Below are positions 42,439 through 51,396 of a stretch of DNA of 64,000 nt, piece by piece (the first letter of the stretch is position 1; every line of letters begins with the position of its first letter). The DNA is from DASUNQ01 sp044866775 (lineage in GTDB: Bacteria > Acidobacteriota > Thermoanaerobaculia > Multivoradales > UBA5704). The notes beneath the pieces were generated by a model that saw only the letters and a program-made list of their open reading frames with translations, did no database searches and was not told the origin of the DNA. A program made the position numbers and the translations under genes. Where the stretch lies: assembly GCA_044866775.1 (NCBI GenBank), contig JBIOUG010000025.1:72405-136404 (forward strand), in the 5' to 3' direction.

Positions 42439-43737
42439 GTGCGGCGCGGCGCCCGTCGCGCGCGGACGGTCCCGGCGGCGCTCGTCGCCCTCACCGCCGT
42501 GCTGGCCGCGGGCGCCGCCGCCTGCGCGCGCGCCGAGCGGAGCGCCGGCGCCGATCCGGCGCCCGCCGCCGCTCCGGCATCTGCGGCGGCGTCTTCCGGC
42601 CTCACCCCGCTCGACCCGCCCGCCGCGCCTGGGGCGATGGCGCCCTACCCGACCGCCGATGGCGGTGAGCTGGTCATGACCTGGCTCGAGCCGCTGCCGG
42701 CGGCGGCAGAGGGCGAGGAGGCGCACGCCCTCCGCTTCGCGCGGCTCTCCGGCGATCGCTGGTCGCAACCGGTCACGATCGCCTCCGGCCCCGACTTCTT
42801 CGCCAACTGGGCGGACTTCCCGGGGGCGGCGGCCCTCGCCCCGCGCCGCACTCTCGTCGCGCACTGGCTCGGCAAGGTGGCGGACGACACCTACGCCTAC
42901 GGCGTCCACCTCGCGCGCTCGAATGACGCCGGCGCCACCTGGCAGCGCCTCTCCTCCCTCCATCCCGACGACCCGGGCCCCACCGAGCACGGCTTCGTCT
43001 CCTACGCCGCCGACGGCAACGCCCTGCGTGCCTTCTGGCTCGACGGCCGCCAGATGGCCGACGACGGCCCGATGACCCTGCGCACCACGCAGATCGACGC
43101 GACGGTCCAGCCCGGCGAGCTCCTCGACCCTCGCGTCTGCGACTGCTGCCAGACCGACGCCGCCTGGACCTCCGCAGGCCCCGTCGTCGTCTACCGCGAC
43201 CGCTCCGACGAGGAGATCCGCGACATCGCCATCGTCCGCCGCACCGCCACCGGCTGGACGGCGCCCGCCCTCGTCCACGCCGACACCTGGCGCATCCCCG
43301 GCTGCCCCGTCAACGGCCCCGCCGTCGCCGCCGCCGGCCGCCGGGTGGCGGTAGCCTGGTTCACCGCCGCCCCACCCGGAGCGCGCGTGCTCGCCGCCTT
43401 CTCCGACGACGCCGGCGCCACGTTCGCGCCACCGATCGAGATCGACGGGGACCGTCCTCTCGGCCGCGTCGACCTCGCCCTCACCGCCACCGGCGACGCG
43501 GTCGTGAGCTGGCTGGCCGTCGAAGGCCAAGGCGCCAAAGTCCGCCTCCGCCGCCTCTCCGCCGCAGGCCCCGGCGCGCCCTTCTCCGTCGCCGCCACCA
43601 GCGCCACCCGCTCGAGCGGCTTCCCCCGCATGGCCCTCCAGGACGACCGCCTCGTCCTCGCCTGGGTCGAAGACGGCGAGCCCTCCCGCCTCCGGGCCGC
43701 CTCTCTCCCCCTGGCCGCCCTGCCGCCGGCTCCATAA
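42439..43737 (+). CDS. Propeller-fold (BNR-like) lipoprotein or exported protein
   Basis: 432 residues from GTG 42439, with an Arg-rich start and a hydrophobic signal (VPAALVALTAVLAAGAAACA) that may be a lipobox. Asp-box-like motifs (SNDAGATWQRL, SDDAGATFAPP) indicate a sialidase-fold propeller. A conspicuous VCDCCQTDA segment and GCPVNGP give cysteines that could bind a metal or form disulfides. Coupling with sodC suggests a periplasmic partner or accessory of the dismutase (inference). No sialidase catalytic set was identified. Confidence 0.72.
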   Translation: MRRGARRARTVPAALVALTAVLAAGAAACARAERSAGADPAPAAAPASAAASSGLTPLDPPAAPGAMAPYPTADGGELVMTWLEPLPAAAEGEEAHALRFARLSGDRWSQPVTIASGPDFFANWADFPGAAALAPRRTLVAHWLGKVADDTYAYGVHLARSNDAGATWQRLSSLHPDDPGPTEHGFVSYAADGNALRAFWLDGRQMADDGPMTLRTTQIDATVQPGELLDPRVCDCCQTDAAWTSAGPVVVYRDRSDEEIRDIAIVRRTATGWTAPALVHADTWRIPGCPVNGPAVAAAGRRVAVAWFTAAPPGARVLAAFSDDAGATFAPPIEIDGDRPLGRVDLALTATGDAVVSWLAVEGQGAKVRLRRLSAAGPGAPFSVAATSATRSSGFPRMALQDDRLVLAWVEDGEPSRLRAASLPLAALPPAP

Positions 43738-43908
43738 CAATCCATTCGCCCCCGCCGCCCGTATCATCTATTTCCACCCGCCGCGCCATCTCTCTCACCT
43801 GCCTGAATTTGCGCTCGATTTTCATCCAAGCCGCGCCGCCCGGCGTATAGCTCGGTTGAACGCGGGCCCGTCATCAACCACATCGAGAACCGAGAGAGGA
43901 GCATTTCC

Positions 43909-45381
43909 ATGCTGAGGCGCAGTTGTGTCTTCCTGGGGCTGTTGGCGGGCGCGCTCTGCGCGCTGCCGGCCGCGGCCTCGAGCCACCGCGAGGCGATCGC
44001 CACGCGCAACGACCCCTGCATCGACACCACCGACATGTACGCCTGGGTCAAGCCCGGCACCCACGACAAGCTCTACCTGGTCATGGGCCTCGACGGCCTG
44101 CACGAGCCCGGGCAGGGCAACCAGCAGACCGCCCTGTGCGAGGACGTGCTGTACGAGTTCCACATCTCGCGCGGCAACACCCTGCTCGACGACGAGGTCA
44201 CCTACCAGATCATCTTCCGCGCGTCGGGGCCGACCCCGGTCGACGAGGCGGACCTGACGCTGCCTCCGGGCGGCGGCAAGGAAGTGCTGATCCAGATCAG
44301 CGGCAACCGGCAGGTCTACAACGTCTTCAAGAAGGAGAAGGGCAGCCCGCGGGTCCTCATCGGCAAGAACTTGCCGGTGGCGCCGCCCAACGTCGGGCCG
44401 CACACCGACCGCATCGCCTACGGCCTCGGCGCCTTCGACCCCGGCGACCCCGACAGCCACAACGTCGCGCTCTACGACGACGGCTTCGCGGGCGCCTTCA
44501 TCCGCCCGCTGGGCGCCGGCGGCTCCGAGGGCCGGGCCTGGGCCGGCACGCGCGACGACGGCTTCTACCTCGACGAGAAGGCGATCTTCGACGTCATCAA
44601 CCTGGCGGGGCTGTTCGGCCGCCTGGGACCTGGCGAGGACGTCTTCGCCGGCTTCAACCTGAACGTCATCGCGCTCGAGATCCCGACCAGCAAGCTGACC
44701 GGCACCGGCAACCCGCCGGCCCACAACGGCACGCCGGGCAACGACACGACGCTGGCCATCTGGTTCTCGACCAGCCGGCGGCAGAACCGGGTGCTGATGC
44801 CGGACGGCAACGACGTCGCCGCCGGCCCGTGGGTGCAGTTGAGCCGCCAGGCGCTGCCGCTGATCAACGCCGGCGTGATCGGCACCCAGGACCAGGGCAA
44901 GTACCTGCGCACGACGCCGCTCACCGACGTCGCGAACTTCGCCAACTATTTCCTGAACCCCATCCTGGTGCGCGACGTCGAGTTCCTCGGCATCTACGAG
45001 GCGCTCGGGGTGCCGCAGGCGGTGGTTGACGGGCTGAAGACCGGACGGGTGGACATCCTCGACACCATCAACCTGACCAACATCCCGTTCCCCGGCGCGC
45101 ACACCGTGGCGATCGCCCCAGGCCACACCGGCGACGTGATGCGGGTCGACATGGCGATCGACTCGGCCTTTCCCAACGGCCGGCCGATCCCGGGCGGAGC
45201 CGCCCCCAACAAGGAGCAGGCCGACGTCAGCGACGTGCTGCTGACGGTGATCCTCTCGGGCGGCGCGATCCCGCTCGGCGACGGGGTGAACTCGAACGAC
45301 AAGGATTATCTGACCGAGTTCCCCTGGCTGGCCCTGCCGCACCAGGGGTTGTTCGAGGGGCACGGGGCGCCGGCTCCGTAA
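43909..45381 (+). CDS. Exported DUF4331-family protein
   Basis: 490 residues with signal peptide LGLLAGALCALPAAASS. The start of the mature chain, SSHREAIATRNDPCIDTTDM followed by YAWV, is the hallmark of DUF4331 (SHREAP...D.TD.YAF). Later motifs (KEKGSPRVLIGKNLPVAPPN, NVIALEIPTSKLTG, WFSTSRRQ) fit the same family. The function is not established; members occur in secreted clusters of environmental bacteria. ATG 43909 has GAGGAGC upstream. Followed by two more exported-protein genes in the same orientation. Confidence 0.85.
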   Translation: MLRRSCVFLGLLAGALCALPAAASSHREAIATRNDPCIDTTDMYAWVKPGTHDKLYLVMGLDGLHEPGQGNQQTALCEDVLYEFHISRGNTLLDDEVTYQIIFRASGPTPVDEADLTLPPGGGKEVLIQISGNRQVYNVFKKEKGSPRVLIGKNLPVAPPNVGPHTDRIAYGLGAFDPGDPDSHNVALYDDGFAGAFIRPLGAGGSEGRAWAGTRDDGFYLDEKAIFDVINLAGLFGRLGPGEDVFAGFNLNVIALEIPTSKLTGTGNPPAHNGTPGNDTTLAIWFSTSRRQNRVLMPDGNDVAAGPWVQLSRQALPLINAGVIGTQDQGKYLRTTPLTDVANFANYFLNPILVRDVEFLGIYEALGVPQAVVDGLKTGRVDILDTINLTNIPFPGAHTVAIAPGHTGDVMRVDMAIDSAFPNGRPIPGGAAPNKEQADVSDVLLTVILSGGAIPLGDGVNSNDKDYLTEFPWLALPHQGLFEGHGAPAP

Positions 45382-45553
45382 CGTGCCCTGAGGTGTCATG
45401 GACCCGGCGCGGTCGAGTGTCGGAGCGCGGCGCGAACGCGTTCGCGCCCGGCTCACCGCGCCGGCAGTCCAGCAGGGCAGGCGAGCTGCCCCCCACCTGG
45501 TCTTTGGTTTTTGCGAGAAGCCGCGGAGTGCCGCGGCTGGAGGAAGCGATCTC

Positions 45554-46477
45554 ATGATCCGCTCGCGCTCGTTCGCCACGCTTCTCCTCGTGCTCGCCGC
45601 GGCGGTTCCCGCGGTGGGGCAGGAGGACTACGACCTCGACAACCGGCTGCCGTTGGCACAGCCGGCCGAGCCCGGAACGCCCGACCCGCTCGCCCAGCGC
45701 TTCTGCGACGCGCTGCACGCGCTCCCGGCGGCGCGGCAGGCCGCCTGTTGCGGCGCACCGTCGGCGTCGAGGGGACTCGCCGCCGAGTGTGCGCGGGTGC
45801 TGACGGCGGCCTTGCGCGAGCGGCGGGTGGCGCTCCCGCCGGCGGCCGTCGAGGGCTGCGAGCGCGAGAGCGCCGCCGCCTTCGCCGGCTGCGAGTGGGT
45901 GACCCCGCTCGCACCGGCCGCGCCCGCGGCCTGCCGCGCGGTCGTCGACGGGCTCCTCGCGGCGGGTGCCGCTTGCAGCTCGGCGCTCGAGTGCGGGGCG
46001 GGGCTCACGTGCAGCGCGGGAGTGTGCGCCTCGCCGGGAGGGGCGGGCGCAGCGTGCGGCGGCGGCGCCGATCTCCTCGCCATCTATACGCGCGCGGACG
46101 CGAGCGCCCATCCCGAGTGCGCCGGCTACTGCAACGGCGGGCGCTGCGCGGCGGCGGTGGCGGTCGGGGCCGCCTGCTTCTCCACGCAGCAGTGCGCTCC
46201 CGGTACGCACTGCGCCGGCGGTCATTGCGTAGGCGGCGCCGTCGCCCGGCTGGGCGAGGCGTGCAGCGGCAACGCCTGCGAAGAGGGAGCAATCTGCATG
46301 GGCGGGCGGTGCGCGGCGCGCAAGCGGACCGGCGAGACGTGCACCGCGCCGTTCGAGTGTCTCGCCGCGTGCATCATCCCGCCTGGCGCCGCGGCGGGCA
46401 CTTGCGGCATGCGCTGCCCGGGCGCGCCGGCGCCGGCGCCGCTGGTCACGAACATGACCTCGCAGGCTCGGCAATGA
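45554..46477 (+). CDS. Cysteine-rich secreted protein
   Basis: 307 residues from ATG 45554, preceded by GGAGGAAG and followed by signal peptide (FATLLLVLAAAVPAVGQ). A four-cysteine helical part (FCDALHALPAARQAACCGAP) precedes a region of short disulfide-type repeats: GAACSSALECGAGLTCSAGV, AACFSTQQCAPGTHCAGGHC and GEACSGNACEEGAICMGGRC. This resembles the 'CxxxxxCxxGxxC' Dickkopf/EGF-like repeats of myxobacterial surface proteins. Function unknown, surely outside the cytoplasm. Neighbours on both sides are also exported proteins. Confidence 0.72.
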   Translation: MIRSRSFATLLLVLAAAVPAVGQEDYDLDNRLPLAQPAEPGTPDPLAQRFCDALHALPAARQAACCGAPSASRGLAAECARVLTAALRERRVALPPAAVEGCERESAAAFAGCEWVTPLAPAAPAACRAVVDGLLAAGAACSSALECGAGLTCSAGVCASPGGAGAACGGGADLLAIYTRADASAHPECAGYCNGGRCAAAVAVGAACFSTQQCAPGTHCAGGHCVGGAVARLGEACSGNACEEGAICMGGRCAARKRTGETCTAPFECLAACIIPPGAAAGTCGMRCPGAPAPAPLVTNMTSQARQ

Positions 46478-46641
46478 GCTCTCGGAACGGAAAGACAACG
46501 GCTCAGGTACGGGGTCAGCTTCCCTGCTCGCACCGCGAAGGCGATCCCGCGCTCCGATCAGCGCCTTCCCAGCCCCTTCCCTACCTGGAAAGGCGCGCGT
46601 ATCCGCCGCATTGGAGGAGCACCTCCCGGCGTGCTCGCCAT

Positions 46642-47514
46642 ATGGCATTCGCCGCGACCGGTCTGCTGCTTCTCGCCCGCGCCGCCGCGGCGCACGACTT
46701 GTGGCTCGAGCCCGCGACCTTCCGTCTGGCGCCGGGCGAGCGGGTGGCGGTGCGGCTGCGGGTCGGCGACGCGTTCCCGGGCGAGCCGATGCGGCGGCAG
46801 GCGAGCCGCATCGAGCGCTTCGCGCTGGTGAATGCCGCCGGCGAGAGCGAGGTCTTCGGCTTCGACGACCGCGATCCGGCGGGGTACTTCGTCCCCGGGC
46901 GCCCGGGCCTCCACCTCCTGGTCTACGACAGCAACCACGCCCGGCTCACCCTGGAAGGCGACCGCTTCGAGCGCCACCTCGCCGAGCAGGGGCTCGAGCG
47001 GGTGAGCAAGCTGCGGCGGGCGCGCGGGCAGAGCCAGGCGGCGGCGACCGAGATGTACTCGCGCTGCGCCAAGGCGCTGCTCAGGGTAGCTGCGGCGGGG
47101 GAGGCGGCGCCGACCGGCGCGGCAGGGGGGGCGGCGTCGGCCGGCGGGTCAGGGTCGGCAGGCGTCGGCCCTGTGCCGGGTGGCGGTCACGACCTGCGGC
47201 TGGGGCTGCCGCTCGAGCTGGTGCCGGAGACCGATCCGTACACGCTCGCCGGCGGCGGACGGCTGCCGCTGCTGCTCCTCTACGAAGGCAAGCCGCTCGC
47301 GGGCGCCTGGGTCGAGGCGCGGAGCAACGCGCGGCCCGAGCGGGTCTCCGGGCGCACCGATGCCGCCGGGCGCGTGACGCTCGAGCTTCCCGGTCCGGGC
47401 TTCTGGCTGGTCAAAGCCGTGCACATGGTGGATGCCCCGGCCGGCAGCGGCGCCGACTGGGAGAGCTGGTGGGCCTCGCTCACCTTCGACGTTCCGTCGG
47501 CCCCTTACCAGTAA
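46642..47514 (+). CDS. Exported DUF4198-family protein
   Basis: 290 residues from ATG 46642, signal peptide AFAATGLLLLARAAA, then HDLWLEPATFRLAPGERVAV, the typical start of DUF4198 (periplasmic components linked to Ni/Co or other metal uptake). The C-terminal part has a carboxypeptidase-regulatory/Ig-like domain (LLLLYEGKPLAGAWVEARSN) and an ending ADWESWWASLTFDV typical of the family. An Ala/Gly-rich insertion lies at about residues 150-185. The N-terminal histidine could be the metal ligand after cleavage. Confidence 0.8.
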   Translation: MAFAATGLLLLARAAAAHDLWLEPATFRLAPGERVAVRLRVGDAFPGEPMRRQASRIERFALVNAAGESEVFGFDDRDPAGYFVPGRPGLHLLVYDSNHARLTLEGDRFERHLAEQGLERVSKLRRARGQSQAAATEMYSRCAKALLRVAAAGEAAPTGAAGGAASAGGSGSAGVGPVPGGGHDLRLGLPLELVPETDPYTLAGGGRLPLLLLYEGKPLAGAWVEARSNARPERVSGRTDAAGRVTLELPGPGFWLVKAVHMVDAPAGSGADWESWWASLTFDVPSAPYQ

Positions 47515-47535
47515 TCTTCCGGCCACGAGGAACCG

Positions 47536-47562
47536 GCGGGGCCGGCCCGGCGCCGGCCCCGC
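47536..47562. terminator. Bidirectional hairpin between convergent genes
   Basis: Perfect 11-bp stem GCGGGGCCGGC/GCCGGCCCCGC with a five-base loop, located between the stop of the DUF4198 gene and the stop of the minus-strand gene at 47574. Confidence 0.65.
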
Positions 47563-47573
47563 GCGTCAATCCG

Positions 47574-48563
47574 CTAGTAGCAGGTGTTGAACGGGTACCA
47601 CGGGTCGTAGCAGGGGCTGGAGGTCCAGTCGTAGCACTGGAAGTACCAGTACTCGTAGCCCACGACCTCTTCGGTGACGCTGTTGTCGCAGTGGGTGGTC
47701 CGCTTGATCAGATCGCGGCGGTAGACGAACACCACGGAGACGTGCCAGAGGCCGTCGTACCAGTACCAGATCTGGTCCGGGTAGCAGACCTGGTTCCAGG
47801 GCTCCGTGTACCAGCCGACGAAGTAGAGCGGGGTCCAGTAGTACTGCACGGTCGGGCAGGACGGCGGCGGCGGCGGCTGGCAGTTGTTCAGGCACTGGTT
47901 GTACTGCGCCTCGCACTCCTCGCAGTAGTCCATCCCCGGACAGTTGTTGGCGTAGCAGTTGTCGCGGTCGATGGCGCAGTTCTCCTCGCAGGTGGCGGCC
48001 GCCATGAAGGTCGTGCCGGCACTGCCGAGGGCGGTGATCTTGGGGAAGTCGCGTTTGCCCTTGCCGGCGACCTGCGAGTGGACGACCTCGGGGCGGAACG
48101 GCGCCCCGACCAGCGCCGCGCTCTCCTGCTGGAGCTGCGCGAAGGAGGCGCTGCGCTGGAGCGTGCCGTCCTGCCAGACCTCGACCTTGACGCGGTCGGG
48201 CTCGGCGCGCCCGATGGTGCCCAGGAGCTTGCGCTCTGGAGCGCGCATGGCGAGGAGCTCGACGACGGTCTTGGGCGGCACGCCGTCCGTGGGCTTGGCG
48301 GCGGGCTGGAGCGACTTGAGCGGCAGCACCTCGGTCAGGTGGAGCTGCCCGTCGAGGAAGTAGCGCAGCTCGACGTCGGCCCGGCCGACGTACGGCTCGG
48401 CGTCGAAGAACAGATGCTCGCCGGACGAGCGCGGCGGCTGCGCGGAAGGCGCTAACTGCTGGAGCTTGAAGTCCTGCGCGGAGCACTGCAGGCGTGGAGC
48501 CTCGGCCAGGACGGCCGAGGGGATGACCAGCAGACAGACGACGGCCAGTGCGACTCGCTTCAT
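47574..48563 (-). CDS. Secreted Cys/Tyr/Trp-rich protein of unknown function
   Basis: 329 residues with signal peptide ALAVVCLLVIPSAVLAEA. The first half is beta-type (VELRYFLDGQLHLTEVLPLK; VKVEVWQDGTLQRSASFAQL). Then comes a cysteine cluster (CEENCAIDRDNCYANNCPG, CEECEAQYNQCLNNC), a proline run, and an unusually aromatic C-terminal segment (VQYYWTPLYFVGWYTEPW, QIWYWYDGLWHVSVVFVYR, ending YDPWYPFNTCY). I recognise no family. The cysteines probably form disulfides outside the cell. Confidence 0.7.
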   Translation of the reverse strand: MKRVALAVVCLLVIPSAVLAEAPRLQCSAQDFKLQQLAPSAQPPRSSGEHLFFDAEPYVGRADVELRYFLDGQLHLTEVLPLKSLQPAAKPTDGVPPKTVVELLAMRAPERKLLGTIGRAEPDRVKVEVWQDGTLQRSASFAQLQQESAALVGAPFRPEVVHSQVAGKGKRDFPKITALGSAGTTFMAAATCEENCAIDRDNCYANNCPGMDYCEECEAQYNQCLNNCQPPPPPSCPTVQYYWTPLYFVGWYTEPWNQVCYPDQIWYWYDGLWHVSVVFVYRRDLIKRTTHCDNSVTEEVVGYEYWYFQCYDWTSSPCYDPWYPFNTCY

Positions 48564-48754
48564 GGACGAATCCTCCTCGTACGAACGATCAAGGTGAGAA
48601 GAAACGCCGCGGATGAGGTCGCATCACCGCCGGGGAGGGCGGTGGGGCGCGGCTGCGCGGTCCGTGTCGAGGGAGGCGGAGCATCGAATCGTAGCAGGGA
48701 AGCCTCGATGCACACATGCACTTAAGCAAAATTCGCGCCTGGTAGACTCGCCGG

Positions 48755-49858
48755 GTGGCCAGCACGGAAACGGCAGCCGGGGCGCCGGCGAGGACGGCGG
48801 CCGACCCCCTCGCGGCCCTGCGCGAGCGGGCGCGGCGGGGGCGGACGGCGGTCGTCGTGCTCGCCGAGGGCGAGGACCCGCGCGTCGTCCGCGCGGCGCA
48901 GCGCGCCATGGAGGAAGGGATCTGCCGGCCGCTGCTGGTGGCGGAGCCGGCGGCCCTGGCGCGCGCCGCGGCGGCGGCCGGCGTGACCGCGCTCGGGCCC
49001 GTGCTCCATCCGGACGGCGACCCCGGCCTGCCGGCGCTGGTTGAGCACCTCGCGGAGCGCCTGGCGGCGCGGGGCGTGGACCCGGCGGCGGCGCGGGCGG
49101 CGGCGCCCGGGCAGGCGCGCGATCCGCTGACCTACGCCGGGCTCCTGGTGGCGACCGGGCGGGCGGACGGGGCGGTCATGGGGGCGGTGGCGCCGACCGC
49201 CGCGACGGTGCGGGCGGCGCTCAAGGCGGTCGGGCCGCGGCCGGGACTGCGGATCGTCTCCTCGTGCTTCCTGATGGTCCTGCCCGGCGGGCGCGGCCTC
49301 GTCTACAGCGACTGCGGCGTGGTGCCGGACCCCGGGCCCGAGGAGCTGGCCGACATCGCCGAGGCGGCGGCGGCGAGCTGCCGCGTGCTGCTCGCCGAGG
49401 AGCCGCGGGTCGCCCTTCTCTCCTTCTCGACCCACGGCAGCGCCACCCATCCGCGGGTCGAGAAGGTGCGGCGCGCGGTCGAGCTGCTGCGCGCGCGGGG
49501 CGTCGGCTTCGCCTTCGACGGCGAGCTGCAGGGCGACGCGGCGCTGGTGCCGGAGGTGGCGCGGCGCAAGGCCCCGGCGAGCGGCGTCGCGGGGACGGCG
49601 AACGTCCTCGTCTTCCCCGACCTCGACGCCGGCAACATCGCCTACAAGCTGACCGAGCGGCTGGCCGGCGCCCGCGCGATCGGCCCGCTCCTCCAGGGTC
49701 TCGCGCACCCGATCCACGACCTCTCGCGCGGCTGCTCGGTCGAGGACATCGTCGACGTGATGACGGTGGCGGCGGTCGAGGCGCAGGCCGCAGCGGTCGA
49801 GCCGCGGGCCGTAGGCGTTCCTCCCCCCGCTGGCGGGGGGAGGCCAGGAGGGGGGTAG
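48755..49858 (+). CDS. pta: Phosphate acetyltransferase (phosphotransacetylase)
   Basis: 367 residues. The phosphate acetyl/butyryl transferase domain is clear: VVVLAEGEDPRVVRAAQRAM, DPLTYAGLLVATGRADGAVM, VSSCFLMVLPGGRGLVYSDC, LLSFSTHGSATHPRVEKVRR, AFDGELQGDAALVPEVARRK and TANVLVFPDLDAGNIAYKLT. It converts acetyl-CoA and phosphate to acetyl phosphate. No ackA is adjacent. Start GTG 48755 in a short leader. The last ~15 codons (VPPPAGGGRPGGG) are not family sequence but read through a G/C hairpin at 49820. Confidence 0.92.
   Translation: MASTETAAGAPARTAADPLAALRERARRGRTAVVVLAEGEDPRVVRAAQRAMEEGICRPLLVAEPAALARAAAAAGVTALGPVLHPDGDPGLPALVEHLAERLAARGVDPAAARAAAPGQARDPLTYAGLLVATGRADGAVMGAVAPTAATVRAALKAVGPRPGLRIVSSCFLMVLPGGRGLVYSDCGVVPDPGPEELADIAEAAAASCRVLLAEEPRVALLSFSTHGSATHPRVEKVRRAVELLRARGVGFAFDGELQGDAALVPEVARRKAPASGVAGTANVLVFPDLDAGNIAYKLTERLAGARAIGPLLQGLAHPIHDLSRGCSVEDIVDVMTVAAVEAQAAAVEPRAVGVPPPAGGGRPGGG
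49820..49843. repeat. G/C hairpin at the 3' end of pta
   Basis: CCTCCCCCCG and CGGGGGGAGG around a CTGG loop, located within the last codons of pta and followed by CCAGGAGGGGGG. It looks like a REP-type or terminator structure that has become part of the frame. Confidence 0.55.
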
Positions 49859-49933
49859 ACCGGATCAGTGCAGTAAAGGTAGGCGACTGCAGGAGGACGG
49901 AGTGAAGTCAATGGATCGTTCCGGAGGAAGCAG

Positions 49934-51223
49934 TTGAGAGTTCTCGTCATTGGCTCTGGTGGGCGAGAGCACGCCCTCTGCTGGAAGCTCCGCCAGAGCC
50001 CGCTGCTCACCGAGCTCTTCTGCGCCCCCGGCAACCCCGGCATCGCCCGGGTGGCGGACTGCGTGCCGATCGCGGCCGAGGAGATCGTCCGCCTCGCCGA
50101 CTTCGCGCGCGACATGCGCATCGACCTGACGATCGTGGGACCGGAGCTGCCGCTGGCGCTCGGCTTGGCCGACGAGCTGGCCGGCCGCGGCCTGGCAGTC
50201 TTCGGCCCGAGCGCCCGCGCCGCCGAGCTCGAAGCGAGCAAGGTGTTCGCCAAGCAGTTCATGGAGCGGCACGGGATCCCCTCGGCGCCGTTCCGCGTCG
50301 TCCACGACGCGGTGGAGGCGCGCGCGGCGCGTCAGGAGCTGGGGCTGCCGGTGGTGCTCAAGGCCGACGGCCTGGCGTCCGGCAAAGGGGTCTTCGTGGT
50401 CGCCGACGAAGCCGAGCTCGAGGCGGCGCTCGCCGCGCTGTTCGAGGAGCGCCGCTTCGGGGTGAGCGCCGAGCGGGTGGTGGTGGAGGGGTTCCTCGCC
50501 GGCGAGGAGGTGTCGTTCCTCGCCCTCTGCGACGGCGAGCGCCTGCTGCCGCTCGCGACCGCCAAAGACTACAAGCGGGTCGGCGACGGCGACACCGGCG
50601 CCAACACCGGCGGCATGGGAAGCCACAGCCCGTCCGGGCTGGTGTCGGCGGAGACCGCCGGCGAGGTGCTCGAGAAGGTGCTGCGCCCGGTGGTCACCGG
50701 CATGGCCGCCGAAGCACGGCCCTTCGTCGGCGTCCTCTACGCCGGTCTGATGCTCACCGCCGAGGGGCCGCAGGTGCTCGAGTTCAACGCCCGCTTCGGC
50801 GACCCCGAGGCGCAGGCGATCCTCCTCCGTCTCGAAGACGACCTGCTGCCGGTCCTCGCCGCCGGCGCCGCCGGCCGCTTCGACGCCTCGCTCCTGCGTT
50901 TCCGCCAGGAGGCCGCAGCCTGCGTCGTGCTGGCGAGTCCCGGCTATCCGGGACGCCCGGCGACCGGCGAGCCGATCGGCGGGCTCGAGCAGGCGGCGGC
51001 GGTCCCGGGGGTCGAGGTCTTCCACGCCGGCACGGCGCTCGCCGACGGCGCGCTGGTCTCGGCCGGCGGCCGGGTGCTCGACGTCTGCGCCCTGGGCGCC
51101 GACCTCGTCGAGGCGCTGCAGCGCGCCTATACGGCGGTGCAGCTCGTCGACTGGCCGGGCAAGGTGTTCCGCCAGGACATCGGGCGGCGCGTCGTCGAGG
51201 GTGCCGCGGAAGTGCCGCGTTGA
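49934..51223 (+). CDS. purD: Phosphoribosylamine-glycine ligase
   Basis: 429 residues, the standard length. Landmarks in order: RVLVIGSGGREHALCWKL at the N-terminus, DLTIVGPELPLALGLADELA, FGPSARAAELEASKVFAKQF, the ATP-grasp region VVLKADGLASGKGVFVV, DYKRVGDGDTGANTGGMGSH and VLEFNARFGDPEAQAI. Catalyses the second step of purine biosynthesis. The start is TTG 49934, because RVLVIGSGG must be at the very N-terminus and GGAGGAAG precedes it by about six bases. Other purine genes (purM, purN) lie 8 kb downstream. Confidence 0.96.
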   Translation: MRVLVIGSGGREHALCWKLRQSPLLTELFCAPGNPGIARVADCVPIAAEEIVRLADFARDMRIDLTIVGPELPLALGLADELAGRGLAVFGPSARAAELEASKVFAKQFMERHGIPSAPFRVVHDAVEARAARQELGLPVVLKADGLASGKGVFVVADEAELEAALAALFEERRFGVSAERVVVEGFLAGEEVSFLALCDGERLLPLATAKDYKRVGDGDTGANTGGMGSHSPSGLVSAETAGEVLEKVLRPVVTGMAAEARPFVGVLYAGLMLTAEGPQVLEFNARFGDPEAQAILLRLEDDLLPVLAAGAAGRFDASLLRFRQEAAACVVLASPGYPGRPATGEPIGGLEQAAAVPGVEVFHAGTALADGALVSAGGRVLDVCALGADLVEALQRAYTAVQLVDWPGKVFRQDIGRRVVEGAAEVPR

Positions 51224-51396
51224 CGCGAAGTTACCCTCGCTGCCACAATCCCGCCGGCCGCCTCCGATCGAGCCCGTCGCTCCCTGCCGCCCCCGGACGG
51301 CGCGTGTGCCGGTGGGCCGGCCATCACACAGCGCACTGGTACCCATCCTGCATACGGGGTCGACGGGTATCGGCGCATCGTAACGAGGTAGTCGAC

